NCBI GenBank assembly: GCA_044370695.1
Contig: JBILVB010000016.1
Coordinates: 1 to 40,108 of the forward strand
Reading direction: 5' to 3'
Source of the DNA: JBEIFW01 sp044370695
GTDB taxonomy: Bacteria; Actinomycetota; Acidimicrobiia; Acidimicrobiales; Ilumatobacteraceae
Length of the DNA stretch: 40,108 nt
Part shown: positions 22,994-30,417 of the stretch, piece by piece
Numbering within the stretch: the stretch's first letter is position 1
Layout: every line of letters begins with the position of its first letter
The notes under the pieces: generated by a model
Seen by the model: the letters and a program-made list of their open reading frames with translations, nothing else
What the model was told of the DNA's origin: nothing
The model's database searches: none
Made by a program: the position numbers and the translations under genes

Positions 22994-24628
22994 ATGGCCA
23001 AGCAACTCAAGTTCGGCGACGATGCTCGCCGGGCGCTCGAGGCGGGCGTCAACAAGCTCGCCAACTCCGTCCGCGTGACGCTCGGGCCCAAGGGCCGCAA
23101 CGTCGTGCTCGACAAGAAGTTCGGCGCGCCGACGATCACCAACGACGGTGTGTCGATCGCGAAGGAAGTGGAGCTGGAGGACCCGTTCGAGAACATGGGT
23201 GCCCAGCTCGTCAAGGAAGTCGCGACGAAGACCAACGACGTGGCCGGTGACGGTACGACCACCGCGACGGTGCTGGCCCAGGCGCTCGTGCGCGAGGGCC
23301 TTCGCAACGTCGCTGCCGGAGCGTCGCCGATGCTGCTGAAGAAGGGCATCGAGGCGGCCGTCGCCGCTGCGGTGCAGTCGATCAAGGACCAGGCGACGGA
23401 GATTTCCGACAAGTCGGAGATCGCTCAGGTCGCCACGATCTCGGCGGCCGACCCGGCGGTCGGTGACGTGATCGCCGAGGCGATCGACAAGGTCGGCAAG
23501 GACGGCGTGGTCACCGTCGAGGAGTCGAACACCTTCGGCATCGAGCTCGACTTCACTGAGGGCATGCAGTTCGACAAGGGCTACATCTCGCCCTACTTCG
23601 TCACCGATGCCGACCGCCAGGAGGCGGTGCTCAACGATCCGTTGATCCTGCTCAACCAGGGCAAGATCTCCTCGGTCCAGACGCTGCTGCCGGTGCTCGA
23701 GAAGGTCATGCAGACCGGGCGTCCGCTCGTCATCATCGCCGAGGACGTCGAGGGCGAGGCGCTGGCGACCCTGGTCGTCAACAAGATTCGGGGCACGTTC
23801 AACTCGGCGGCCGTGAAGGCCCCCGGCTTCGGTGACCGCCGCAAGGCGATGCTCCAGGACATGGCCATCCTCACCGGCGGCCAAGTGGTCGCCGAGGAAG
23901 TCGGCCTCAAGCTCGAGGGCGTCACGCTCGACCTGCTGGGCCGGGCCAAGAAGGTCGTCATCACCAAGGACGAGACCACGATCGTCGAAGGTGCAGGCTC
24001 GGCGGACGACATTGCGGGCCGGGTCAACCAGATCAAGGCCGAGATCGAGAACACCGACTCCGACTGGGACCGCGAGAAGCTTCAGGAGCGTCTCGCCAAG
24101 CTGTCGGGTGGCGTCGCCGTCGTCAAGGTCGGCGCAGCCACCGAGGTGGAGCTCAAGGAGAAGAAGCACCGTATCGAGGACGCGTTGTCGGCCACCCGGG
24201 CCGCCATCGAGGAGGGTGTGGTCGCCGGTGGCGGCACCGCCCTCCTGCGGTCCCGCAAGGCCGTCTCGGAGTTGATCAGCACGCTGTCGGGTGACCAGGC
24301 GACCGGCGCGAAGTCGGTCTACACGGCGCTCGAAGCGCCGGCCCGTCTGATCGCCGAGAACGCCGGGCTCGAGGGTTCCGTGATGGTCGAGCACATCGAG
24401 TCCGAGTCGGGTCCGGTCGGCCTGAACGCGGCGACCGGCCAGCTCGAGGACCTCGTCAAGGCCGGCGTCATCGACCCGGCCAAGGTGACGAGGGCGGCGC
24501 TGCAGAACGCGGCGTCGATCGCAGCCCTCGTGCTGACCACGGAGTGCCTCGTGGCCGACAAGCCCGAGAAGAAGGCCCCGGCCATGCCCCCCGGCGGCGG
24601 CATGGGCGGCATGCCCGGCATGATGTGA
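22994..24628 (+). CDS. groEL: chaperonin GroEL
   Basis: 544-residue 60-kDa chaperonin, an ATP-driven folding chamber. Seen: VTLGPKGRNVVLDKKFG and TNDGVSIAKEVELEDPFENMGAQLV near the N terminus, the ATP-site GDGTTTATVL, the apical-domain substrate region, VAGGGTALLR, and the Gly-Met-rich tail GGGMGGMPGMM. That tail is the typical GroEL1-type end, unlike the His-rich tails of the second chaperonin in some actinomycetes. The ribosome site is weak (GAGG), so coupling to groES is likely. A strong hairpin follows. An antisense open frame of 653 codons is a codon-bias artefact. Confidence 0.98.
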   Translation: MAKQLKFGDDARRALEAGVNKLANSVRVTLGPKGRNVVLDKKFGAPTITNDGVSIAKEVELEDPFENMGAQLVKEVATKTNDVAGDGTTTATVLAQALVREGLRNVAAGASPMLLKKGIEAAVAAAVQSIKDQATEISDKSEIAQVATISAADPAVGDVIAEAIDKVGKDGVVTVEESNTFGIELDFTEGMQFDKGYISPYFVTDADRQEAVLNDPLILLNQGKISSVQTLLPVLEKVMQTGRPLVIIAEDVEGEALATLVVNKIRGTFNSAAVKAPGFGDRRKAMLQDMAILTGGQVVAEEVGLKLEGVTLDLLGRAKKVVITKDETTIVEGAGSADDIAGRVNQIKAEIENTDSDWDREKLQERLAKLSGGVAVVKVGAATEVELKEKKHRIEDALSATRAAIEEGVVAGGGTALLRSRKAVSELISTLSGDQATGAKSVYTALEAPARLIAENAGLEGSVMVEHIESESGPVGLNAATGQLEDLVKAGVIDPAKVTRAALQNAASIAALVLTTECLVADKPEKKAPAMPPGGGMGGMPGMM

Positions 24629-24657
24629 GCCGACCGCCTCGGCGGTGGTGTCCGACC

Positions 24658-24686
24658 CGGTGCCCCGGCCTCGTGCCGGGGCACCG
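24658..24686 (+). terminator. hairpin terminator after groEL
   Basis: A perfect 12-bp stem CGGTGCCCCGGC / GCCGGGGCACCG closes a 5-base loop, 29 bases after the groEL stop. There is no T-run, as is common for actinobacterial terminators. A smaller stem CCGCC-TC-GGCGG lies just upstream. Confidence 0.75.
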
Positions 24687-24721
24687 GCGCGTCGAGGCGC
24701 TGGTGCTGGCATCATGACCGG

Positions 24722-25279
24722 GTGCGCCTGCCATTCGGCCTCCACCAAGCAGTCGAGTACCTCTTGGGGTTCGCCGTGCTGGGTGCGGGCGTGCGGTCGG
24801 AGGAACCCGTGGTCCTCGTCGTCGTCGGCCTGGTCGTGCTCGCCGTCCCGGCGGTCGCCGACGGGCCGTTGACGGCGCTGCGGGTCGTCGGGCGTCCGGC
24901 CCACCGGTGGTTCGACGCTGCGGTCGCACTCGGCCTGCTCGTACTCGCGATCGCCGGATCGAGCCTCGGCGGGACTGCGCGGGCGACGCTGGCCGCCACC
25001 GCCGTCGTGTTCGCCGGCTTCGTGCTGAAGGTCGACTACCGGCCGGCGAAGCGGTTGCGCCGGCTCCGCCCGGACCCCGAGGATCTCCAGGGTTCGGCCC
25101 GAAGCGAAGCGGTCGGTCGCCGGGCGGGCGCCGCCGTCGGCCAGAAGGTCGTGGTGGGCCGGGACGCAGCGGCCAAGGCCGGCGACGTCGCGGGCAAGAG
25201 CGCCCTCGCTGCCAGCAGGGGGCTCGGACGGGTGGCTGGTTCAGGACTCAAGGCGTACCGGAAGCGCAAGGGCCCGTAG
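24722..25279 (+). CDS. membrane protein with a basic Ala-rich tail, unknown function
   Basis: 185 residues. Three hydrophobic segments (about 10-25, 30-48 and 63-102, the last possibly two helices) are followed by a polar, Arg/Lys/Ala-rich C-terminal half (KRLRRLRPDPEDLQGSAR, later GKSALAASRGLG and KAYRKRKGP). It looks like an integral membrane protein with a cytoplasmic basic tail that might bind nucleic acid or lipid headgroups; I do not recognise a family. The start GTG has CATCAT 6 bases upstream. Its stop TAG forms the start of the -10 box of the next small gene. Confidence 0.7.
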   Translation: MRLPFGLHQAVEYLLGFAVLGAGVRSEEPVVLVVVGLVVLAVPAVADGPLTALRVVGRPAHRWFDAAVALGLLVLAIAGSSLGGTARATLAATAVVFAGFVLKVDYRPAKRLRRLRPDPEDLQGSARSEAVGRRAGAAVGQKVVVGRDAAAKAGDVAGKSALAASRGLGRVAGSGLKAYRKRKGP

Positions 25280-25282
25280 GCT
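25277..25282 (+). promoter_or_regulatory. -10 box built on the upstream TAG stop codon
   Basis: TAGGCT, where TAG (25277-25279) is the stop of the preceding gene. It lies 6 bases before the ATG of the 50-residue gene, consistent with a leaderless transcript. Confidence 0.55.
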
Positions 25283-25288
25283 CGACGC

Positions 25289-25441
25289 ATGGACAAGCCG
25301 CCCCCCGATGCGTCGAAACTGCTCGCGTTCTGGAACGAGTGGGAGCGGGGCGAGACGCCCCCGGGGCGGACGTTGGCCAACCTGAAGACGCACGGCCTAC
25401 CCGAGCTGCTGGCCCGTCTGGCGGCTGAGGCGGGCGCCTGA
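25289..25441 (+). CDS. small 50-residue protein
   Basis: A short gene ATG-TGA of 51 codons. The sequence is helical and charged: LLAFWNEWERGETPPGRTLA, then NLKTHGLPELLARLAAE. The WNEWERGETPPGR and NLKTHGLPELL segments have the look of a conserved small actinobacterial protein; I recall similar unnamed proteins, but that is memory rather than a search. It has a leaderless start after TAGGCT. The stop is 2 bases before the GTG of the CoA-type Nudix gene, so the two are probably cotranscribed and coupled. Function unknown. Confidence 0.7.
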   Translation: MDKPPPDASKLLAFWNEWERGETPPGRTLANLKTHGLPELLARLAAEAGA

Positions 25442-25443
25442 CG

Positions 25444-26115
25444 GTGCGGCGTCGCGGCGGCGACCAGATCATCCCGCGGCCGGACGGTTGGGAGCTCGGC
25501 GGGCCACCACCGTGGCCGCAGGGTCTCGAGCGGATCGATCTCGATCCGCTGCTGTCGACGATCGCCGCGCGGGGGCCAGGGCGCGGGGCCGACCCGTACA
25601 CGGACGAATTCCGCTGGTCCGCCGTGCTGATCGCGCTGTTCGAGGGTGACCGCGGCGCCGAGGTGGTGCTCACCCGGCGGGCGTGGCACCTGCGCTCCCA
25701 CAAGGGGGAGGTCAGCTTTCCGGGCGGCAAGCTCGACGCCGACGAGACTCCGGTCGACGCGGCGTTGCGCGAAGCCTGGGAAGAGGTCTGCCTCGATCCA
25801 GCGCAGGTCGAGGTCGTCGGCGAACTCGACCATCTCTCGACGTTCGTGTCGGCCACGATGATCGTGCCGGTCGTGGCCCGCCTGCAGTCCCGCCCCGAGT
25901 TGCGGCCCGGCACGGAGGAGGTCGACCGCATCCTCACCGTGCCGCTGGCCGATCTCCTCTCGCCGGGCACCTACGTCGAGGAGCGATGGGCCCGCAGCCA
26001 CCCGTCCCTGCCGCACACGTTGTACTTCTTCCACCTCGACGACGAGACGGTGTGGGGTGCGACGGCCCGAATGCTGCACCAGTTGCTGTCGATCGCCACC
26101 GGTCTCGCCCGCTGA
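25444..26115 (+). CDS. Nudix hydrolase, CoA pyrophosphatase type
   Basis: 223 residues. The Nudix box is complete: GGKLDADETPVDAALREAWE continuing EEVCL, i.e. G-x5-E-x7-REUxEE. Just before it LRSHKGEVSFPGG matches the UPF0035 signature LLTxRxxxLRxHxGEVSFPGG that marks Nudix enzymes hydrolysing CoA and its derivatives to 3-prime,5-prime-ADP and phosphopantetheine. The length is usual. The GTG start is two bases after the stop of the 50-residue gene, with no strong ribosome site, so translational coupling is likely. Confidence 0.92.
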   Translation: MRRRGGDQIIPRPDGWELGGPPPWPQGLERIDLDPLLSTIAARGPGRGADPYTDEFRWSAVLIALFEGDRGAEVVLTRRAWHLRSHKGEVSFPGGKLDADETPVDAALREAWEEVCLDPAQVEVVGELDHLSTFVSATMIVPVVARLQSRPELRPGTEEVDRILTVPLADLLSPGTYVEERWARSHPSLPHTLYFFHLDDETVWGATARMLHQLLSIATGLAR

Positions 26116-26198
26116 CCGAACCTCGGGTGCGCCGGAGGTTCATCGGTTCGCCCGCCGGTGTTCATCACCAGGCAAGCGTCGTGCAGCAGACCGTTGTC

Positions 26199-26204
26199 TA
26201 CCGT
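26199..26204 (+). promoter_or_regulatory. leaderless -10 box of phosphoesterase gene
   Basis: TACCGT, 7 bases before the ATG at 26212. The rest of the 96-base gap (26116-26211) shows nothing I recognise. Confidence 0.55.
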
Positions 26205-26211
26205 CGGGCCC

Positions 26212-27060
26212 ATGCCGGTCCGGATCGTCCAGATCTCCGACACCCATCTCTCGGGCCACCGCGCCTATGCCGCCGCGAACTTCGACCGCGTGGTCGACTG
26301 GCTCAACGCCGACCCGCCGGCGCTGGTGGTGAACACCGGGGACATCGCCCTCGACGACCCCGACGACTTCGACGACCGGGCGTTCGCCCACCGCCTCCAC
26401 CAGCGGATCGCTGCGCCGCTGGTCGCGATCCCCGGCAACCACGACATCGGCGACTCGGGGCCGTCGCCCTGGCAAGGCCAACGCGTCGATCCCGACCGGG
26501 TCGACGCGTTCGTCGCCACCTGGGGTGCCGATCGGTTCAGCGTCGACGTCGACGACTGGCGCCTGGTCGGGATCGACAACCTCGTCCTGGGCGAACTCGC
26601 AAGCCATGAGACCGAGCAGTTGGACTGGCTGCGCGAGGAGCTCAGGGGTGCCGACCACGTCGGGTTGTTCATGCACAAGCCGTTGTGCGCCAACCGTCTC
26701 GATGCCGAAGACGCCCCTGGATGGTCGGTTCCCCTGGCCGCTCGTGCCCGGCTCCTGGAGGTGCTGGCAACGGGGCCGGTGCGGTTCGTGGCATCGGGGC
26801 ACCTGCACCGGGCCGCAGGACTACACCTCGGTGGCGGCCTGAGCTCGGTGTGGGCGCCTTCGACCGCGTTCACACCGTCGGCCACCTCGGTCCTCGGACC
26901 GGCCCGGTGCGGGGTGAACGAACTCGTGCTCGACGGCCCGGTGGTGCGCTGGCAGCCGGTGGAACCCGAGGGGCTGGAGCATCGTGGCTCGGAGGCCTGC
27001 AAGGCCGGCGCGGACACGATGCGCCGGGCACCGCTGTACCTCTACGACGGGCCGGGCTGA
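26212..27060 (+). CDS. calcineurin-like phosphoesterase (cyclic-nucleotide phosphodiesterase-like)
   Basis: 282-residue cytoplasmic metallophosphoesterase. The di-metal motifs are complete and in order: QISDTHLSGH (DxH), NTGDIAL (GD), IPGNHDIGD (GNHD), FMHKPL (H) and ASGHLHR (GHxH). This compact form resembles the CpdA/GpdQ class III phosphodiesterases that act on cyclic nucleotides or glycerophosphodiesters; the true substrate is undetermined. There is no signal peptide, in contrast to the two secreted paralogues at 14.6-17.6 kb. The gene converges on the decarboxylase 17 bases away. Confidence 0.9.
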   Translation: MPVRIVQISDTHLSGHRAYAAANFDRVVDWLNADPPALVVNTGDIALDDPDDFDDRAFAHRLHQRIAAPLVAIPGNHDIGDSGPSPWQGQRVDPDRVDAFVATWGADRFSVDVDDWRLVGIDNLVLGELASHETEQLDWLREELRGADHVGLFMHKPLCANRLDAEDAPGWSVPLAARARLLEVLATGPVRFVASGHLHRAAGLHLGGGLSSVWAPSTAFTPSATSVLGPARCGVNELVLDGPVVRWQPVEPEGLEHRGSEACKAGADTMRRAPLYLYDGPG

Positions 27061-27083
27061 GGGGACGGCCGTAGCGCTCAGCC
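27055..27083. terminator. bidirectional hairpin between convergent genes
   Basis: GGCTGA (27055-27060) and TCAGCC (27078-27083) form a 6-bp inverted repeat that includes the stop codons of both convergent genes. It has a GC-rich inner palindrome and no T-run. It could serve both transcripts. Confidence 0.4.
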
Positions 27084-28469
27084 GGCCAGGCGCTGCAGCA
27101 GCGCCCACGCCGCCTCGACGTGGCCGGCCTGCGTGGCGCGGCCCCCGATGCAGAACCGCAGCACGCTGCGCCCGTCGAGCACGGTGCGGGTGAACAGCGC
27201 CTCACCCGTCGCGTTGGCCGCCGCCACGAGGGCGTCGGTGGCGGCGTCGCCGGCTCGCAGGCGCACGCACACCAGGTTGAGCGACGGCGGCGCCGCCAGC
27301 TCGAACCGGTCGTCGGCCCCGACCCGGCGCACCAGCTCGCCGGTGAGGTCGAGGTGGCGGCGGATCATCGTCTGGAACGCTGCCACGCCCTCCAACCGGA
27401 TCGCCCACCACAGCTTGAGGGCGCGGAACCGACGGCCGAGCGGGATCTGCCAGTCCCGGTAGTCGATCACCTGGCCGGCCTCGGCGGCGGCGGTGCGCAG
27501 GTACTCGGGCAGGATCGACAAGGCGGCGAGCAGGGCGGCGCGGTCGGCCACCCAGAACAGGTCGCAGTCGAAGTTCACCCCCATCCATTTGTGCGGGTTG
27601 GTGCAGTAGGAGTCGACGCCTTCGAGGCCGTCGTTCACCCAGCGCAACTCGGGGCACAGCGCAGCGATGCCGGCCATTGCGGCGTCGACGTGGAGCCAGA
27701 GCCCTTCGGCCCGACACACCTCTGCGATGGCCGGAGTCGGGTCGAAGGCCATCGACGACGTGGTGCCGCGGCTTGCGATCACGAGGAACGGCACCGACCC
27801 CGCAGCCCGGTCGGCGGCGACGGCCGCCGCGAGGGCCTCCGGTCGCAGGGCGTAGGCGTCGTCGACGTCGACGAGGCGCAGTCGCTCGGCCGGGATACCG
27901 GCGATGCGCAGTCCCTTCTCGATCGACGAGTGGCTCTGCGCTGTGGCGTAGGCGACGAGGCGCTCGAGCGGTGCGCCGGCGGCCTGGGCCCGATGGCGGG
28001 CCGCCAGCACGGCGCACAGCGTCGCCTCGGACGCCGTGCCCTGGATCACCCCGCCGCCCGCACCGTGCGATGCGAACCGCTCGGGGAGGCCGAGCAGTTC
28101 GCGCATCCAGTCGAGCATCGCGGTCTCGATCTCGGTGGCTGCCGGCGACGTGGCCCACAGCATCCCGTTGACGCCGAGCCCCGCCGAGGCCAGTTCACCG
28201 AGGATGGAGGCGAACGAGGAGTTCGACGGGAAGTAGGCGAAGAACGCCGGGTGCTGCCAGTGGGTGAGCCCGGGAACCACCACCCTGTCGAGGTCGGCGC
28301 GCACGGCCGCCCACGGCTCCGGCTCGGTCGGCGGGTGATCCGGCACGAGCGCCCGAATCGCACCCGGAGCCAGCGGAGAGGCGACCGGGTACCGCTCGAC
28401 GCCGCCGACGTAGTCGGCGATCCAGTCGATCAGGTCATGGCCGGCGATGCGGAACTCTTCTGGGGTCAC
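27078..28469 (-). CDS. group II pyridoxal-phosphate amino acid decarboxylase (aromatic L-amino acid type)
   Basis: 463-residue PLP enzyme. Seen: the N-terminal dimerisation arm (MTPEEFRIAGHDLIDWIADY), WQHPAFFAYFP, the cofactor region GGGVIQGTASEA, the Asp-containing LHVDAAMAG, and the PLP lysine in NPHKWMGVNFDCD. Order and length match aromatic-L-amino-acid/tyrosine decarboxylases, which make amines such as tryptamine or tyramine; the specificity is an inference. The GTG start is 6 bases after TAGGCT, which is formed by the stop codon of the upstream Nudix gene. It is cotranscribed with that gene or expressed alone from this internal promoter. Confidence 0.91.
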   Translation of the reverse strand: MTPEEFRIAGHDLIDWIADYVGGVERYPVASPLAPGAIRALVPDHPPTEPEPWAAVRADLDRVVVPGLTHWQHPAFFAYFPSNSSFASILGELASAGLGVNGMLWATSPAATEIETAMLDWMRELLGLPERFASHGAGGGVIQGTASEATLCAVLAARHRAQAAGAPLERLVAYATAQSHSSIEKGLRIAGIPAERLRLVDVDDAYALRPEALAAAVAADRAAGSVPFLVIASRGTTSSMAFDPTPAIAEVCRAEGLWLHVDAAMAGIAALCPELRWVNDGLEGVDSYCTNPHKWMGVNFDCDLFWVADRAALLAALSILPEYLRTAAAEAGQVIDYRDWQIPLGRRFRALKLWWAIRLEGVAAFQTMIRRHLDLTGELVRRVGADDRFELAAPPSLNLVCVRLRAGDAATDALVAAANATGEALFTRTVLDGRSVLRFCIGGRATQAGHVEAAWALLQRLAG

Positions 28470-28475
28470 CGATCG

Positions 28476-28481
28476 AGCCTA
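28476..28481 (-). promoter_or_regulatory. -10 box built on the Nudix TAG stop codon
   Basis: The minus strand reads TAGGCT (28481-28476), whose TAG is the Nudix stop. It lies 6 bases before the decarboxylase GTG. Confidence 0.55.
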
Positions 28482-29057
28482 GGGGCGCAGCGCCAGTGCG
28501 AGCCGGGCGAGTCGCCGGACGCTGTCGTCGACGATCGCGTCGGGGATCCGGGCGGCGTCGGTCGAGGCGAGGTCGTCGAGCGGGAACCAGCGCAGCGCCA
28601 ACGATTCGGTGCTCTGGACCGGCACGGCCTCGGTGGGGGCCACGACCAGCCAGCGCACGTCGAGGTGCCGGTTCGGCACCCCGGCGGGGCAGTGGAGCGG
28701 GTGGATGTCGAGATCGACCGGTCGGTCCGAGGCCAGGCGCAGACCGCCCATCCCGGATTCCTCGGTCGCCTCCCGCAGCGCCGTGGCGGCCAGTGTGGCG
28801 TCGGCATCGTCGGTGTGGCCGCCCATCTGCAACCAGCGAGCCAGTCGCTTGTGCAGGTGCAGCAGGCCCCGGGTCCATCCGGCGTCGACGACGAGCGCGG
28901 AACCGGTGAGATGGCCGGCCCCGCACGATCGCCGCATCCCGTCGGGGTGGGCGTCGAGATGGGCGAGCATCGACCGCCGTTTGGAGTCCTGCTCGTGGTC
29001 CGGGGCATCCCAGGCCGAGAGCAGTCCGGTGCTCCAGGTGTGCAGCGGGTCGGTCAC
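28479..29057 (-). CDS. Nudix hydrolase
   Basis: 192 residues. The Nudix box is recognisable as GGHTDDADATLAATALREAT followed by EESG, with REATEESG intact. The residue usually Glu five positions after the first Gly is Asp here, a mild departure. Upstream are a helical N-terminal region and LVVDAGWTRGLLHLHKRLARWLQ, as in small Nudix enzymes near the MutT/phosphohydrolase group. The substrate is unknown. The GTG start is 7 bases after TACGCT. It is divergent from the alpha/beta hydrolase with only 18 bases between start codons, and its TAG stop initiates the -10 of the decarboxylase. Confidence 0.85.
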   Translation of the reverse strand: MTDPLHTWSTGLLSAWDAPDHEQDSKRRSMLAHLDAHPDGMRRSCGAGHLTGSALVVDAGWTRGLLHLHKRLARWLQMGGHTDDADATLAATALREATEESGMGGLRLASDRPVDLDIHPLHCPAGVPNRHLDVRWLVVAPTEAVPVQSTESLALRWFPLDDLASTDAARIPDAIVDDSVRRLARLALALRP

Positions 29058-29063
29058 GCCGGG

Positions 29064-29070
29064 CAGCGTA
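29064..29070. promoter_or_regulatory. overlapping divergent -10 boxes
   Basis: The minus strand reads TACGCT (29070-29065), 7 bases before the Nudix GTG. The plus strand reads CAGCGT (29064-29069), 6 bases before the hydrolase GTG at 29076. Only 18 bases separate the two start codons, so the promoters must overlap. Confidence 0.5.
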
Positions 29071-29075
29071 GGGAG

Positions 29076-30023
29076 GTGACCGACCGCGCTCCCGATCCCG
29101 ATCTCGACCCGAACCGGTTCGCCGTGCACACGGCCTCGCCTCGCGGGTTCGCGCAGGCCTACGTGCGCGAGAACCCGGGCGGCGTGCCGCTCGTCTGCGT
29201 GCACGGGTGGCCGGAGACCAAGCGGGTGTTCTGGCGTGTGATCGAACCGTTGGCCCGCAACGGGTTCGAAGTGATCGTGCCTGACCTGCGGGGCTTCGGG
29301 GACTCCGAGGTCGGGCCCGACGGCTACCACGACGTGCCCTCGCACGCCCGGGACCTGTACGCACTGGTGCACGACGTCCTCGGCCATGAGCGCGTCGTGT
29401 TGCTCGGTGGCGACCTCGGCGGGCCGGTGATCCAGGATCTCGCCCTGCGGTATCCCGGCTGGGTCGACCGCATGGTGCTGTTCAACTCACCGTTGCCGTT
29501 CGACAAGGAGCGGATGGCGTCCATCCCCGGCACCCGGGCACCCCGGGAGGCGGCCGACTACTTCTGGCGCCAGGGCAACGAGCCCGACGAACTCGCCGCC
29601 GAACTGGCCACGCCCGCCCAGCGTCGGCGGTACATCACGACGTTCTACGCCAGCCGGTTCTGGGCCCATCCCGGCTCGTTCAGCGCCGAGGCTGCGGCGT
29701 TCCACGCCGAGCCGTTCGGCGACGGTGCCAAGCTGCGGGCCTCGTTCGGCGGGTACGAGTCGGCCTTCCACGCCGCGGCCCGCAGCGAACCGAGCCGCAT
29801 GGGCCGCAACGACGACACGCCGACGTTCGTGCTGTTCGGCACATCGGACCACGTGCTCTACCCGGCGTTCGACCGCATGGCTGCCGTGGTGTTCGGGCGT
29901 CACGTCGGCCCGTTCCTGTTGCGGGACTGTGGCCATTTCGTCCCGTGGGAGGCGCCGCATGCGCTCGTGTCGGGAACGGCTGCGTTCTGCTCGGACCTGC
30001 TCGCGGCCCGACGGGCGGGCTAG
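29076..30023 (+). CDS. alpha/beta hydrolase, epoxide hydrolase / haloacetate dehalogenase-like
   Basis: 315 residues. Seen: the oxyanion motif HGWPETKRVF, DLRGFGDSE, the nucleophile elbow GGDLGG in which the nucleophile is Asp rather than Ser, and the C-terminal catalytic His in CGHFVPWEAP with an acidic residue in FGTSDHVLY. Asp nucleophile plus HGWP is typical of epoxide hydrolases and haloacid dehalogenases, which open an epoxide or displace a halide. The specific reaction is undetermined. The GTG start has GGGAG directly against it, too close for a ribosome site, so leaderless initiation is likelier. Its stop shares the palindrome CTAG with the stop of the convergent small protein. Confidence 0.9.
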   Translation: MTDRAPDPDLDPNRFAVHTASPRGFAQAYVRENPGGVPLVCVHGWPETKRVFWRVIEPLARNGFEVIVPDLRGFGDSEVGPDGYHDVPSHARDLYALVHDVLGHERVVLLGGDLGGPVIQDLALRYPGWVDRMVLFNSPLPFDKERMASIPGTRAPREAADYFWRQGNEPDELAAELATPAQRRRYITTFYASRFWAHPGSFSAEAAAFHAEPFGDGAKLRASFGGYESAFHAAARSEPSRMGRNDDTPTFVLFGTSDHVLYPAFDRMAAVVFGRHVGPFLLRDCGHFVPWEAPHALVSGTAAFCSDLLAARRAG

Positions 30024-30403
30024 ATCCCGCGGGCCTTGGCGCGGGTGCGCTTGGCCGTGGCCCAGGCGATCCGCCCGATGACGGCGGCCACGGCCGCGAA
30101 GACCAGCACCATGAGCACGAGTTGCGCCCATCCGCCTCGGTCTCCGGAGGCTTGCGGTTCGGCGCCGGAGTTGGGTCGCGGCAGGCTGTTGCCCTCGGCG
30201 CTGCCGGCGGCGGTGGGCCGCGGCGCGGTCGGCAGCGCTGCCGACGTTGCCGGCGCGGTCGGCAGCGCTGCCGACGTTGCCGGCGCGGTCGGCAGCGGTG
30301 CCGTGCTGGACGTCTGGGCCACTGCGGACCCGGCGACGCTGAACATGGCGGCGAGCAGCGCGACGGCGAACGCGACGAGCGCAAGGCGGGGAAGGGTGCG
30401 CAT
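30020..30403 (-). CDS. small secreted, C-terminally anchored Pro/Ala/Thr-repeat protein
   Basis: 127 residues. An N-terminal signal peptide ends near GSAVA-QTS. A Thr/Ala/Pro region follows with two and a half copies of LPTAPATSAA, then a polar stretch and a C-terminal hydrophobic helix (LVLMVLVFAAVAAVIGRIAW) with a basic end KRTRAKARG. It should sit outside the membrane, held by the C-terminal helix. The Thr-rich repeats could be sugar-modified (inference). The ATG has GAGGAT nearby and lies 14 bases after the GT2 stop, so it is probably the last gene of the glycan operon. Its stop shares CTAG with the convergent hydrolase stop. Function unknown. Confidence 0.78.
   Translation of the reverse strand: MRTLPRLALVAFAVALLAAMFSVAGSAVAQTSSTAPLPTAPATSAALPTAPATSAALPTAPRPTAAGSAEGNSLPRPNSGAEPQASGDRGGWAQLVLMVLVFAAVAAVIGRIAWATAKRTRAKARGI
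30226..30298. repeat. 30-bp tandem repeat, about 2.4 copies
   Basis: Two exact 30-base units (30226-30255, 30256-30285) and a 13-base partial third. The unit is in phase with the reading frame and encodes a ten-residue Ala/Pro/Thr repeat of the anchored protein. Each unit contains the palindrome CGGCAGCGCTGCCG. Confidence 0.9.
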
Positions 30404-30417
30404 GGGGCGATCCTCGC

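Noticed and set aside
22943..24904. 653-codon open frame antisense to groEL
   Set aside because: It is the codon-bias shadow of groEL; the translated sequence is His/Arg/Asp-rich without any domain, and groEL is unambiguous.
27120..29075. Very long N-terminal extension of the alpha/beta hydrolase (967-codon frame)
   Set aside because: The extension runs antisense through the decarboxylase and Nudix genes; only the part from GTG 29076 has hydrolase sequence.
30226..30298. Short direct repeats as a possible CRISPR array
   Set aside because: The units are contiguous with no spacers and are in phase with a coding sequence.
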